Source of the DNA: UBA822 sp036336795
Lineage (GTDB): Bacteria > Gemmatimonadota > Gemmatimonadetes > Longimicrobiales > Gaopeijiaceae
DNA length: 34,141 bases
Reading direction: 5' to 3'
Assembly: GCA_036336795.1 (NCBI GenBank)
Contig: JAYZFL010000013.1
Coordinates: forward strand, 1 to 34,141
The translations under genes were made by a program, and so were the position numbers. Positions 24,329 to 32,562 of the stretch are shown here, one piece after another; position 1 is the stretch's first letter; each line of letters begins with the position of its first letter. A model generated the notes under the pieces. That model saw only the letters and a program-made list of their open reading frames with translations, was not told the origin of the DNA and searched no databases.

Positions 24329-26673
24329 CCGGATACCCTTTTGGAAAGTTCCTTTATCTCGCGACCTTCCCCCTGCAACGCTTTCCACACCCTTGGAGGG
24401 CTGAACGGGAGTGAGTCCAATCGGATCCCTACAGCGTCATGTATAGCGTTAGCGATGGCCGGAATGGAGGGATGCAGGGGCCCTTCGCCAGCCTCTTTCG
24501 CTCCGTAGGGGCCTTCCGGATCCAACGACTCCACGATGAGCGACTCCAGTTCAGGTGTGTCCAAGCTCGTCGGGATTTTGTAGTCCAGGAGTGATGGAGC
24601 GCTGTGCAGGCCAGCTTTGCCGTGCTCCGCATCGTTGAATATATGCTCTTCCATGAGCGCCTCGGCAAAACCCATATATGCCGACCCTTCCATCTGCCCC
24701 TCCACAAGTACTGGATTAAGCGCCCTACCACAGTCGTGTGCAATCCAGATCTTGAGCACGTCCACCACACCCGTTTCGATGTCTACCTTGACCTCCGCGA
24801 CGTGTGCGGTGAAAGAATATGCGGGGGAAGCGCCGATTGTCCCGCCCCGGTACTCGCCATGCACGTCCTTCGGCGTGTTGTAAGAGCCCGTGGAACCAAG
24901 GGCTCCGAACTTCACTTCGGCTAGGTTGAAAGCCTCACGGATGGATATCTTTCGCTCGGTATCTGTGGCGAAGAGAGCCCATCCCCCGGCCAGAAGAACC
25001 TGGGCCGGACTGCAGTCCCAGGTTTCAGCCACGGCTTCCTGCACCTTTTTCTTGAGCTTTCGAGCCCCGTCGATCGTGGCATTTCCCAGCATAAATGTCA
25101 CTCTCGACGAGTAGGCCCCGAGATCGACCGGAGTGAAGTCCGTATCCCCACGGTATACCCGAACGTGCTCAAGGGGTACACCCAACTCTTCCGCGGCAAT
25201 GTACGCCACTGTCGAGTCACAGCCCTGGCCGATCTCACTCGCTCCACTGAAGACGGCTACTCTACCCGACCGGTCGATTTGGAGTTGGACCGCCGATTGG
25301 GGCATTTCGTTCGGATAGATCGGATAATTCGTTCCCGAGATGTAAGTTGAGCCCGCGACCCCGAGCCCGAGCCCGTACGGAAGCTTGCCGAATCGTTCTT
25401 TCCAGCCCGAGGCTCTCTCCACGGAATCCAGGCACTCCAAGAAGCCGTTGGACGTGACACGGAATTCGTTCACCGTCCGGGTGTCCGCTCCGATGAAGTT
25501 CCTCCGCCGAAGTTCGATTGGGTCAATGCTAAGACGTTCCGCCAACTTGTCGAGCTGCACCTCGAAGGCGAAGCGGGGCTGGACGGAGCCGTGCCCACGC
25601 TTCGGCCCACACGCAGGCTTGTTCGTGTAGACACGGGTCGAATCGAATCGGTAGGCGGGCATCGCATACGGTGCTGTAAGGAGCTGCCCCGAATAGTAGG
25701 TCGTCACCAACCCAAACGATGCGTAGGCACCACCATCCAGTAGGATTTTGGCGTCGACCGACTGGAGCAACCCGTCACTATCCGCGCCGGTGCGGTAATG
25801 CATGTAGAACGGATGGCGACCCCGGTGCGCATAGAAGACCTCTTCTCGCGTATAGAGGATCTTAACAGGACGGCCGGTGATCATAGCAAGCTTCGCGACG
25901 CAGAACTCGAGGTCAAAGGGCTCCGACTTGCCGCCGAACGCGCCCCCTACCGGCGGCTGTATTACACGGACTTTAGCGATATCCACGTCCAGAACCCGAG
26001 CCAACTCCCTGTGAAGATAGTGGGGGACTTGTGTGGCCGACCACACTGTGAGCCTCCCGTTCCCCTCGTATCGGCCAATGGCACAGTGGGGCTCGATAGG
26101 TGTGTGGGTTGACCCCTCAAAGAAGTACTCCCCCTCCACCACCACTTCCGAAGAATTCATGAGTTCATCCACTTCTCCGAACTTCAGCTTTACGGTTTTG
26201 GTGATGTTACCGTTCGGCCCCTCCTTCTTCGGCTCGTGGATAAAAGGCCCGTTGGTCGCCTCAAGAGCCTTACGAGGATCCAAGTACGAGGGGAGCTCCT
26301 CGTACTCCACAAGGATTACGTCCAAGGCACGATTTGCCGTGTCTTCGTCCACCGCCGCCACCGCCGCTACTCCGTCCCCGATATAACGGACCCTCTCAAC
26401 ACAGAGGGGAGATTCGTCGGGAGTCCATGGTATAATCCCGTACTTCTCCGGCATATCCCGACCAGTAATCACCGCGTGAACCCCGTCTAGTGCTAGGGCC
26501 TTTTTAGTATCTATCGAGATGATGCGGGCGTGGGCGTAGGGGCTCCTGAGGATTTTTCCGTGCAGCATACCCGGAAAAACCAAATCATCCGTGTACTGTG
26601 CCTGTCCTGTAGACATGGCCAGGCCATCTATTCTTCTCAGGCGAGAACCTATTAATGTCAAGTCCGACTTCAT
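24325..26673 (-). CDS. Molybdopterin-binding catalytic subunit of a molybdenum hydroxylase, 4-hydroxybenzoyl-CoA reductase alpha-like
   Basis: This 782-residue protein is the large subunit of the xanthine dehydrogenase/aldehyde oxidase family. The N-terminal aldehyde-oxidase domain begins with RLRRIDGLAMSTGQAQYTDD in pieces (RRIDGLAM, QAQYTDDL), then LRSPYAHARI. The cofactor-binding domain has GGAFGGKSEPFD, GASEIGQGCDS and GAYSSR. The catalytic glutamate is Glu727 in YGAKEAGEGP. There is no twin-arginine signal, so the enzyme is cytoplasmic. It has no CO-dehydrogenase active-site Cys loop that I can recognise. The substrate is unknown; the partner FAD subunit points to an aromatic acyl-CoA reductase. 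Its start overlaps the [2Fe-2S] subunit stop as ATGA. Confidence 0.93.
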   Translation of the reverse strand: MKSDLTLIGSRLRRIDGLAMSTGQAQYTDDLVFPGMLHGKILRSPYAHARIISIDTKKALALDGVHAVITGRDMPEKYGIIPWTPDESPLCVERVRYIGDGVAAVAAVDEDTANRALDVILVEYEELPSYLDPRKALEATNGPFIHEPKKEGPNGNITKTVKLKFGEVDELMNSSEVVVEGEYFFEGSTHTPIEPHCAIGRYEGNGRLTVWSATQVPHYLHRELARVLDVDIAKVRVIQPPVGGAFGGKSEPFDLEFCVAKLAMITGRPVKILYTREEVFYAHRGRHPFYMHYRTGADSDGLLQSVDAKILLDGGAYASFGLVTTYYSGQLLTAPYAMPAYRFDSTRVYTNKPACGPKRGHGSVQPRFAFEVQLDKLAERLSIDPIELRRRNFIGADTRTVNEFRVTSNGFLECLDSVERASGWKERFGKLPYGLGLGVAGSTYISGTNYPIYPNEMPQSAVQLQIDRSGRVAVFSGASEIGQGCDSTVAYIAAEELGVPLEHVRVYRGDTDFTPVDLGAYSSRVTFMLGNATIDGARKLKKKVQEAVAETWDCSPAQVLLAGGWALFATDTERKISIREAFNLAEVKFGALGSTGSYNTPKDVHGEYRGGTIGASPAYSFTAHVAEVKVDIETGVVDVLKIWIAHDCGRALNPVLVEGQMEGSAYMGFAEALMEEHIFNDAEHGKAGLHSAPSLLDYKIPTSLDTPELESLIVESLDPEGPYGAKEAGEGPLHPSIPAIANAIHDAVGIRLDSLPFSPPRVWKALQGEGREIKELSKRVSG

Positions 26674-27164
26674 GTTACGGGACTATTAGACCGAATGCGC
26701 GCAGCCGCAGCCTGCACAGCATCAAGTATCTTAGTATAGCCGGTACAGCGGCACAGATTACCGGAAAGTGCCTCCTTGATCTCCCCGCGGGACGGATCAG
26801 GACACCGTTCGAGAAAAGCCGCCGCCGAACAAAGGATGCCTGGCGTGCAAAAGCCGCATTGCGCCGCCCCGTTAAGGTCAAACTCTTCTTGGAGCGGATG
26901 AGGTCCCTCTGCAGACGCTAAGCCCTCAACCGTAACAATTCCCTTACTTTCAGCCTCCCACACCGGGGTGATACACGCGAGCGTTGGCGCACCGTCCAAA
27001 AGAACCGTACAGGCCCCGCAATCCCCCTTGTCACAACCCTGCTTGGAACCTGTCAGACCGAGCCGGTATCTAAGTGTCTCCAGTAGCGTGAAGTGGCTGG
27101 GAACACCAGTCTCCAGAACGTCTCCGTTGACCCGCAGATGGACGATTTCAGTGTTCGTGGACAC
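26670..27164 (-). CDS. [2Fe-2S] subunit of a molybdenum hydroxylase
   Basis: This protein is 164 residues from the chosen start. The first cluster is of the plant-ferredoxin type, GCDKGDCGACTVLLDG with Cys44, Cys49, Cys52 and a later Cys64. The second is in the helical domain, CGFCTPG (Cys103, Cys106) and CRCTGY (Cys138, Cys140). It passes electrons between the molybdenum site and FAD. There is no ATG near the domain start. GTG 27164 gives the usual family length; the frame is open back to a TTG at 27275, which adds 37 residues of no known homology. It is the first gene of the operon. Confidence 0.92.
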   Translation of the reverse strand: MSTNTEIVHLRVNGDVLETGVPSHFTLLETLRYRLGLTGSKQGCDKGDCGACTVLLDGAPTLACITPVWEAESKGIVTVEGLASAEGPHPLQEEFDLNGAAQCGFCTPGILCSAAAFLERCPDPSRGEIKEALSGNLCRCTGYTKILDAVQAAAARIRSNSPVT

Positions 27165-27352
27165 GACAGATCCAAGCTCCCGGCGAACGGTCTGAACAAC
27201 CGCGTGGATTCCATTGGGATGCAGCGCCGATTGTTTACCACTTATAAAGGTGATGGCGCAACGATTTGCGAGCAACCCAAAGACAATGCATTTTTAAGGT
27301 TTATGGGGTATGACAGAGCCGATTAGTAAACCCACCATCTTAGGAGTAGGGA

Positions 27353-27769
27353 ATGCCATATCCAGAAGCGCTGGTCGCGCCCATGCGTAACGACCTCGTT
27401 AGTGTTGGATTCAAAGAACTCAAGACCGCAGAAGAAGTGGATCAAGCGTTAGCAACCGAGCACCGGACGACAATCGTGGCAGTCAACTCAGTCTGCGGCT
27501 GTGCAGCTGGAGCAATGAGACCAGCCGTTGCCATGTCATTGAACAATGAAACCCGGCCCGAGGTTCTGTTGACCGTTTTCGCGGGACAAGATCTCGATGC
27601 GACAGATCGCGCACGCGAGTATTTTACAGGCTATCCACCGTCGTCACCGTCCGTTGCGGTCATGAAGGATGGGGAACTCGTCTACATGTTGGAACGCCGT
27701 GAGATTGAAGGCCGTCATCCTCTGGAGATCGCAGAGAGCTTGAAGATGGCGTTCGAGCAACACTGCTAG
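27353..27769 (+). CDS. Bacilliredoxin, BrxA/BrxB (YphP/YqiW) family
   Basis: This 138-residue thioredoxin-fold protein has the family motif VNSVCGCAAGAMRP, with the CGC redox pair Cys48 and Cys50. BrxA/BrxB proteins remove bacillithiol from S-bacillithiolated proteins in Firmicutes and some other phyla. The start ATG 27353 has GGAG six bases upstream. It runs divergently from the molybdenum hydroxylase operon across 188 bases. Its presence suggests the host may make bacillithiol, but no biosynthesis gene is in the window. Confidence 0.92.
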   Translation: MPYPEALVAPMRNDLVSVGFKELKTAEEVDQALATEHRTTIVAVNSVCGCAAGAMRPAVAMSLNNETRPEVLLTVFAGQDLDATDRAREYFTGYPPSSPSVAVMKDGELVYMLERREIEGRHPLEIAESLKMAFEQHC

Positions 27770-27860
27770 CCCCACCCCTGTAGCCATAACCAGAAGATAC
27801 CGTTATAGGTCGACCTTAATTGGGCGGAGCCAGCTTCGGCTAGGCACCCTTGCCTGCTTC

Positions 27861-29039
27861 TCATCCGTCTCCCCCAACCTGGAAACCGCCGACAAACTGC
27901 TGCAGCACATCGGCACATGTGGAAATCTCAGATGCATTTACCCACTCGTCCGCCGAGTGAGCTTGCCCGATGGAGCCGGGACCGAAACATACCGCGGGCG
28001 TCCCCATCTCGTTCAGGAAGGCCGCGTCCACCCAAGCAGTCATGCCCTCTATCGCAGGCTTGAGCCCTTGCACAGAGCAAGCTGAGACCAACCCTTGCAC
28101 AAGAGATGAGCCCTCGGGCACCTCGGTCGCCGGTCGGGCGAGTCTTTGGATGAGCTCAGCGTCCAGCTTTGGAATCTCTTCTCCTAAGCCTTCGAGAACA
28201 GCTTGAAACTCCTCCATGACCTGGGCTGGAATCTCACCAGGGAGGGTCCGCCGTTCCAGAACGAGCTTGCACTGACTGGGATATACCGAGGGTGCCGAGC
28301 CTCCGCTGATAGTGCCCGCATGGAAGGAGCCACAACCTAGGAGCGGATGCGGATCGGCCGCTTCAAGTTCTTCCTGGAGGCTCTTGAGTCGGGCTAAGTA
28401 CCGCCCCGCATGCTCAATGGCGTCAACACCCACATCGGGCCTTGATCCGTGCGCCGCAATCCCACGGAAGATGGCATCGACCCAGACGAAGCCTTTGTGG
28501 GACGGCATGATTGCGAGGCTGGTAGGTTCGCATACTACGGCAGCATCTGCCCGCACACCGGAGCACACTAGGGCGTCCATCCCAAGGCTTGCATGCTCTT
28601 CGTCCGCCGTAAGCGCAACGATAACAGAGCCCGAATGGCCATCGCGAGCTAATCGCGCGGTGGCGGCAAGCAAGGCTGCCACTCCCCCTTTCATATCACA
28701 GGAGCCACGCCCCCAAAGACGGCCATCCCTCAACTCGCCGGCAAATGGCGGAATGCTCATCTCGGCCACCCCAACAGTGTCCAGATGGCCGTTGAGAAGG
28801 ACGATTGGTCCCGAACCCTCGCTACCGAGGCGCCCAATGACATTCCACCGGTTAGGTGCCACTTCCGACAATTCCACCGAAAGCCCCCACTCTGTGAGCC
28901 ATCCGGCGGTTAGCTCTGCCACTTCCGCTTCTCCCGCACCACCCTCTTCGAGCTCGGGATTGACGGACGGAGTGGAGATAAGTGCCTGCGCGAGTGCCAC
29001 AGCATGGCCTTCCCGGGCACGGTCCATGATGGACTTCAT
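27861..29039 (-). CDS. M20 family metallopeptidase (ArgE/DapE/CPG2-like)
   Basis: This protein is 392 residues from the chosen start. The zinc ligands and catalytic residues of the M20 family are present: His85 in LNGHLDTVG, the bridging Asp115 in GSCDMKGG, Glu147/Glu148 in TADEEHAS, Glu171 in VVCEPTS, and a late His in QAHSADEW. A dimerisation domain sits between about 185 and 295. The family includes acetylornithine deacetylase, succinyl-diaminopimelate desuccinylase and glutamate carboxypeptidase. There is no signal peptide, and the substrate is not resolved. I use ATG 29039. A GTG at 29129 is in frame, and neither has a good Shine-Dalgarno. Confidence 0.87.
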   Translation of the reverse strand: MKSIMDRAREGHAVALAQALISTPSVNPELEEGGAGEAEVAELTAGWLTEWGLSVELSEVAPNRWNVIGRLGSEGSGPIVLLNGHLDTVGVAEMSIPPFAGELRDGRLWGRGSCDMKGGVAALLAATARLARDGHSGSVIVALTADEEHASLGMDALVCSGVRADAAVVCEPTSLAIMPSHKGFVWVDAIFRGIAAHGSRPDVGVDAIEHAGRYLARLKSLQEELEAADPHPLLGCGSFHAGTISGGSAPSVYPSQCKLVLERRTLPGEIPAQVMEEFQAVLEGLGEEIPKLDAELIQRLARPATEVPEGSSLVQGLVSACSVQGLKPAIEGMTAWVDAAFLNEMGTPAVCFGPGSIGQAHSADEWVNASEISTCADVLQQFVGGFQVGGDG

Positions 29040-29211
29040 CTGCTGAAGTTGCCAGGATTTACTGAAACCGCAACCGCCCTTCGGAGTATCAACGAATGAG
29101 GCATCGTTTTCATTGTGTCGTCCTAGCACAACCCCGTCGACAAAGGGATCATCGGCGGCGGCAGATGGTATAGGGAGGCGTCAAAGGAAACAATTGTAGT
29201 GAGGAGGGAAG

Positions 29212-29379
29212 ATTCGTAAGGTTACGCTAGGTCTTCTGGGAGCAGCCGCAGCGGTGGCGAGCATCCTCTTGCTGCGTCAGCAGAAGCTGGACCAGCCTAA
29301 GGAAGTTCTCGAAGTACCTGCAGGAGAAAGCTCTCCGGGGACTCTCTCTCTAGAGCGAGTTCGCGAACTCGGTATCTAG
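29212..29379 (+). CDS. Small single-helix membrane protein with apparent ATT start
   Basis: A 55-codon frame reads IRKVTLGLLGAAAAVASILL, then LRQQKLDQPKEVLEVPAG and a tail ending LERVRELGI. It has a charged N-terminus, one hydrophobic helix (about residues 4-21), a basic stop-transfer patch and an acidic cytoplasmic tail, so it looks like a real small membrane protein. A strong Shine-Dalgarno, GAGGAGGG, lies just upstream. The only possible start in frame is ATT at 29212, because a TGA stop lies 12 bases before it. ATT starts are rare but known (for example infC). A single-base change or assembly error from ATG is the alternative. No function is known. It lies between two minus-strand genes. 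Confidence 0.6.
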   Translation: MRKVTLGLLGAAAAVASILLLRQQKLDQPKEVLEVPAGESSPGTLSLERVRELGI

Positions 29380-29407
29380 TCGCCGCAGTCTCCAACGCGC
29401 ATGCTTG

Positions 29408-29641
29408 CTACTCGAAGTGAGCAGCATTTTTCTCAATGTAGTCCGACCACTCTGGGGGCACATCCGTATCCGGGAATATGGCCTGGACCGGACACTCGGG
29501 CTCACAGGCACCACAGTCGATGCACTCGTCCGGATGTATGAGGTATATCTCCCCCACCTCATAGATGCAGTCGACTGGACACACTTCAACGCAACTCGCG
29601 TCCTTGGTCCCGATGCAGGGCTCCGCAATGATATATGTCAT
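29408..29641 (-). CDS. fdxA: Seven-iron ferredoxin ([3Fe-4S][4Fe-4S])
   Basis: This 77-residue protein closely resembles Thermus and Azotobacter FdI-type ferredoxins. Cys9, Cys17 and Cys50 fit the [3Fe-4S] site. Cys21, Cys40, Cys43 and Cys46 fit the [4Fe-4S] site, and Cys25 is the spare cysteine. It contains EPCIGTKDASCVEVCPVDC and ECIDCGACEPECPV. It is a cytoplasmic low-potential electron carrier. ATG 29641 has only a weak AGG upstream. It lies upstream of, and on the same strand as, the molybdenum hydroxylase operon, with the M20 gene between them. Confidence 0.94.
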   Translation of the reverse strand: MTYIIAEPCIGTKDASCVEVCPVDCIYEVGEIYLIHPDECIDCGACEPECPVQAIFPDTDVPPEWSDYIEKNAAHFE

Positions 29642-29777
29642 GGCCTAATCGTTTAATGGAGTTCGTTGGAGCCAACACGAGTGCTGGTATAACACACCAT
29701 TTAGTCAGAGAAGTATAGGGCCGTCAAGTGCTGCAGAGTCACCTGGCAGTGCGTCAAGGCCCGCAATTTCTTCTTTT

Positions 29778-30332
29778 TCATTCCTTGGACCACGGCACGT
29801 CTTCCCGCCCTATTCGGAAATTCTCAAGTCGGGCCCAGATAAAGAAAAGGTCGGAAAGACGGTTAAGGTAGGGTAGTACGCACTCATCCAGCGATACTTC
29901 CTGACTCAATTTTACTACGATTCGCTCTGTACGGCGGCACACCGCTCGACACAAGTGGAGCTGGGCCGCACCCTGACTCCCGCCGGGAAGAATAAATTCG
30001 CGAAGAGACGGAAGTTCCTTTGTGGCGTCGTCCATCCATGTTTCCATTTCCTCTATCCTCCCGGTCGGAAGATCGGGCGTATCGGGCACGAGTCTCTTAC
30101 CGTCATCGGTGGGTACCGCCAAGCTTGCACCGAGGGCGAACAGATCATGTTGGATTTTCATGAGTCCGTCCCGGATTATCTGGTCCGAAACCTCCAGCAA
30201 GGCCCGGCCAACGAAAGAGTTCAGTTCGTCCACAGTTCCATAAGCAATCACACGTAGGTCGCTCTTTGGAACACGCCCACCCCCGAATAAGGAAGTGTGT
30301 CCTTTGTCCCCGGTTTTCGTGTAGATCTTCAT
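29778..30332 (-). CDS. pduO: Cob(I)alamin adenosyltransferase, PduO type
   Basis: This 184-residue protein transfers the adenosyl group of ATP to cob(I)alamin to make coenzyme B12. The N-terminal ATP loop is KIYTKTGDKGHTSLFGGG. Other conserved parts are YGTVDELNSFVG, the FILPGGS segment, and the arginine-rich helix LCRAVCRRTERIVV. Length and motifs are typical of the PduO/MMAB family. ATG 30332 has GAGG six bases upstream and follows the small charged-protein gene by 17 bases. No cobalamin riboswitch is seen. In similar genomes it usually serves methylmalonyl-CoA mutase, but that enzyme is not in this window. Confidence 0.94.
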   Translation of the reverse strand: MKIYTKTGDKGHTSLFGGGRVPKSDLRVIAYGTVDELNSFVGRALLEVSDQIIRDGLMKIQHDLFALGASLAVPTDDGKRLVPDTPDLPTGRIEEMETWMDDATKELPSLREFILPGGSQGAAQLHLCRAVCRRTERIVVKLSQEVSLDECVLPYLNRLSDLFFIWARLENFRIGREDVPWSKE

Positions 30333-30349
30333 CGTGAATCCTCGATTCC

Positions 30350-30589
30350 TTAGCGAAGCCGAGTCAGATTTCTGAGCTTTTGAGCCTTGTCGAGGAGTGT
30401 TGACGCGGACTCCTCCGAAGAGTCGCTCAAAAGCTCCCTGAGATCCAGTAATACCTCTAGATAGAGCTGATCGCGCTGAAACTCGAAGTTCAGTCGCCCC
30501 GGATCGGCCCTCTCTTGTCCCGCGTCCCGGCCCAGTTCTTCCCGATAGACCTTCTCAAGATTGTCAAGTATCCGCTGCCGGTCTCTCAT
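30350..30589 (-). CDS. Small charged hypothetical protein
   Basis: This 79-residue protein is highly charged and probably all-helical, with heptad-like spacing in ILDNLEKVYREELGRD and DQLYLEVLLDLRELLSD. No cysteines, signal or membrane segment is present. I do not recognise its family. Its ATG overlaps the alpha/beta hydrolase stop as ATGA, and the adenosyltransferase gene follows after 17 bases. It is therefore part of a three-gene operon. Confidence 0.75.
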   Translation of the reverse strand: MRDRQRILDNLEKVYREELGRDAGQERADPGRLNFEFQRDQLYLEVLLDLRELLSDSSEESASTLLDKAQKLRNLTRLR

Positions 30590-31281
30590 ACGGAGTGTCC
30601 CCTTTCGCCACGCTCGAAGTACTTGCTTATTGCGGTCCTCATCTCATTGACGCACCCGTTAAACAAATGGTCCGCACTAGAGATTCTCACCAGTGTCACG
30701 TGTGGGCCAAGCTGCCTCGCCACGGCCTCCATTTCCCGACCTGACCCGAATTCATCTTCTTCTCCCTGAACGATTAACACAGGCTTGTCACTTTTTCCTA
30801 AGAAGGCGAAATCGTTATGGCGGATCGGCAGACCCACTCCGAAAAGGGTGATCACCCGCCGCTCCGGGGCGGCGGCGCCCAGCGCGACCATAGAGCCAAA
30901 GGACACCCCTCCTGCCACGAGGGGCAGACCAGGGTATCGATCTTCCAGCCAGTCTAGGGCCGCGGTTACGTCGCTCCGCTCGCCGACTCCCTCCTCGTAG
31001 CTCCCAGTGCTGGTTCCCACACCCCTAAAGTTGAAACGAAGAGCAGCAATGTCCACATCTGCCAGAGCCTGTGCCACCCGAAACACAGTCTTGGTATGCA
31101 TGGTTCCACCTTCCAGTGGGTGCGGATGACAGACGACAGCAGCACCTCTCGCCGGCCCTAAGGGCTCACGAAGTACCGCCTCAAGGCAACCATGCGGCGC
31201 AGGAATGTGCAAGGAATACGTATCCTTTTCTCGCTCGGGCTTATGAGCCCCGTTATCTTTTTTCAATAGCCTTAGAGTCAA
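30586..31281 (-). CDS. Alpha/beta hydrolase (COG2945-like)
   Basis: This 231-residue protein has the alpha/beta-hydrolase core of small predicted hydrolases such as COG2945. The oxyanion region is VVCHPHPLEGGTMHTK. The nucleophile is Ser128 in GGVSFGSM, the acid is Asp176 in QGEEDEFG, and the base is His205 in SADHLF. There is no signal peptide. The substrate is unknown. The start is a TTG: the frame opens at TTG 31281, with a second TTG at 31266, and no ATG lies before the core. It leads the operon with the small charged protein and PduO. Confidence 0.82.
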   Translation of the reverse strand: MTLRLLKKDNGAHKPEREKDTYSLHIPAPHGCLEAVLREPLGPARGAAVVCHPHPLEGGTMHTKTVFRVAQALADVDIAALRFNFRGVGTSTGSYEEGVGERSDVTAALDWLEDRYPGLPLVAGGVSFGSMVALGAAAPERRVITLFGVGLPIRHNDFAFLGKSDKPVLIVQGEEDEFGSGREMEAVARQLGPHVTLVRISSADHLFNGCVNEMRTAISKYFERGERGHSV

Positions 31282-31350
31282 GCCTTGAAAACGCTACTCT
31301 AGGCGCCGCTCGATTTCCTCGCCACCCGTTTACAAAACGCGACTCGTCCG

Positions 31351-31746
31351 ATGCCGTCCGACAAGATCCACAATCAAAAACTCGCCGAGAAGGCTAATGA
31401 ATTGTACTGGAGTTCAGGACGAAGCGTAAATCAGCTCACCAAAGAGCTAGACCTATCCAAGAGTGTATTCTACGGCATGCTCCGCCCTCTCTCGGTCAAA
31501 AGTCCCTGCCCCACATGCCGGACAGAATTGACCTTTGCGAATCGCACGGCCATGGAAAAAGGACTTGCTTCGTGCTCCGCTTGTGACTTTTTGGGACCGC
31601 CTCCAGAATCAAGACCGGAGCGCAAGGAGCCATCAGACAGAGGGGTTCGCCCCCGGCCAGCTTCTGGTGGCCTTGGCCGACTTTTTTGGGGCTCAGTGCT
31701 TCTCGGAATCGCGGCCAGCCTTTTTCTCGTGAGCCGTCGGCGGTGA
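31351..31746 (+). CDS. HTH and zinc-ribbon protein with C-terminal membrane anchor
   Basis: This 131-residue protein has three visible parts. Residues 11-46 form a helix-turn-helix-like segment with RSVNQLTKELDLSKSVFYG. Residues 53-78 form a zinc ribbon with Cys53, Cys56, Cys75 and Cys78 in CPTC and CSAC. A Pro/Arg-rich linker (82-106) is followed by one hydrophobic helix (109-127) ending in basic residues. This would place a DNA-binding or adaptor domain at the inner face of the membrane. I know no named family. It lies 78 bases before ccdA on the same strand and may regulate or accompany the thiol-redox pair. Confidence 0.72.
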   Translation: MPSDKIHNQKLAEKANELYWSSGRSVNQLTKELDLSKSVFYGMLRPLSVKSPCPTCRTELTFANRTAMEKGLASCSACDFLGPPPESRPERKEPSDRGVRPRPASGGLGRLFWGSVLLGIAASLFLVSRRR

Positions 31747-31824
31747 TTCCGAACCGGCCGCAAATCCAGGAGACGAAGGAGGGGTAGGGCGCTCGATTTC
31801 CGCACCTCGTTGACCTCAACGCAC

Positions 31825-32562
31825 ATGGACGCTACCAACATTTCTTTGCCGTTCGCCTTCCTCGCAGGCATGGTGTCTTTTCTTTCTCCATGTGTGCTAC
31901 CGCTGGTCCCGAGCTACATCACCTTCGTCTCAGGCCTCACCATGGACGAGTTGGCACAAAGTGGAATCTCCGGGGCCCGAAGGACGGCGGCCATTCACTC
32001 CTCGCTTTTCATTTTAGGATTCTTGCTGGTTTTCATGACGCTCGGAACTTCCGCAACGGCTGCTGGTCAGGCGTTCAATCGCCTTCTGCCGCTGATCAGC
32101 CGTTTAGGCGGGGGAGTGGTGATACTCTTTGGTTTAATCCTGCTCGAATGGGTGCGATTACCCACTCTAGCACGCGAAATCCGTCCACACCTCGCGTCGA
32201 AACCTTCCGGCGCTGTGGGCTCATTAGTGGTAGGAATAGTCTTTGGGGCCGGCTGGACGCCCTGCATCGGCCCAATCCTGGCCACAATTCTTCTTTACGC
32301 TACAATGGAAGCCACCATCGCACGGGGAACTGCGCTTCTGGCTGCTTACGGATTAGGGCTAGGAGTGCCCTTCCTCATTGCGGCCTTGGGTTTCAACTGG
32401 TTTCTTACCAGGTTCGAGAGAATCCGCCGTTGGGCTCGACCGATCCAATGGACCACCGGGGTCCTCCTGATTGCGGTAGGAATTCTGCTGGTTACCGGCA
32501 TGTTTTCGTCTGTTTCGACGTCGCTCGCTGATCTTGGGCAATGGATTAATCTGGAGTTGTGA
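31825..32562 (+). CDS. ccdA: Cytochrome c biogenesis / thiol-disulfide transporter CcdA
   Basis: This 245-residue membrane protein moves reducing power across the inner membrane to periplasmic thioredoxin-fold proteins. The two key cysteines are Cys23 in FLSPCVLPLVPSY and Cys147 in GWTPCIGP. About six hydrophobic helices are visible, as expected for CcdA rather than the larger DsbD. I use ATG 31825; a TTG at 31810 is in frame. Its stop overlaps the start of the DsbA-like gene (TGATG), so the two are probably made together. Confidence 0.92.
   Translation: MDATNISLPFAFLAGMVSFLSPCVLPLVPSYITFVSGLTMDELAQSGISGARRTAAIHSSLFILGFLLVFMTLGTSATAAGQAFNRLLPLISRLGGGVVILFGLILLEWVRLPTLAREIRPHLASKPSGAVGSLVVGIVFGAGWTPCIGPILATILLYATMEATIARGTALLAAYGLGLGVPFLIAALGFNWFLTRFERIRRWARPIQWTTGVLLIAVGILLVTGMFSSVSTSLADLGQWINLEL

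Noticed and set aside
22338..27164. Carbon monoxide dehydrogenase (cox) operon as an alternative identity
   Set aside because: The FAD subunit has the four-cysteine loop of the 4-hydroxybenzoyl-CoA reductase type, and I see no CoxL active-site cysteine loop in the large subunit.
27165..27275. TTG start for the [2Fe-2S] subunit adding 37 residues
   Set aside because: The added part shows no domain similarity, and GTG 27164 gives the normal family length.
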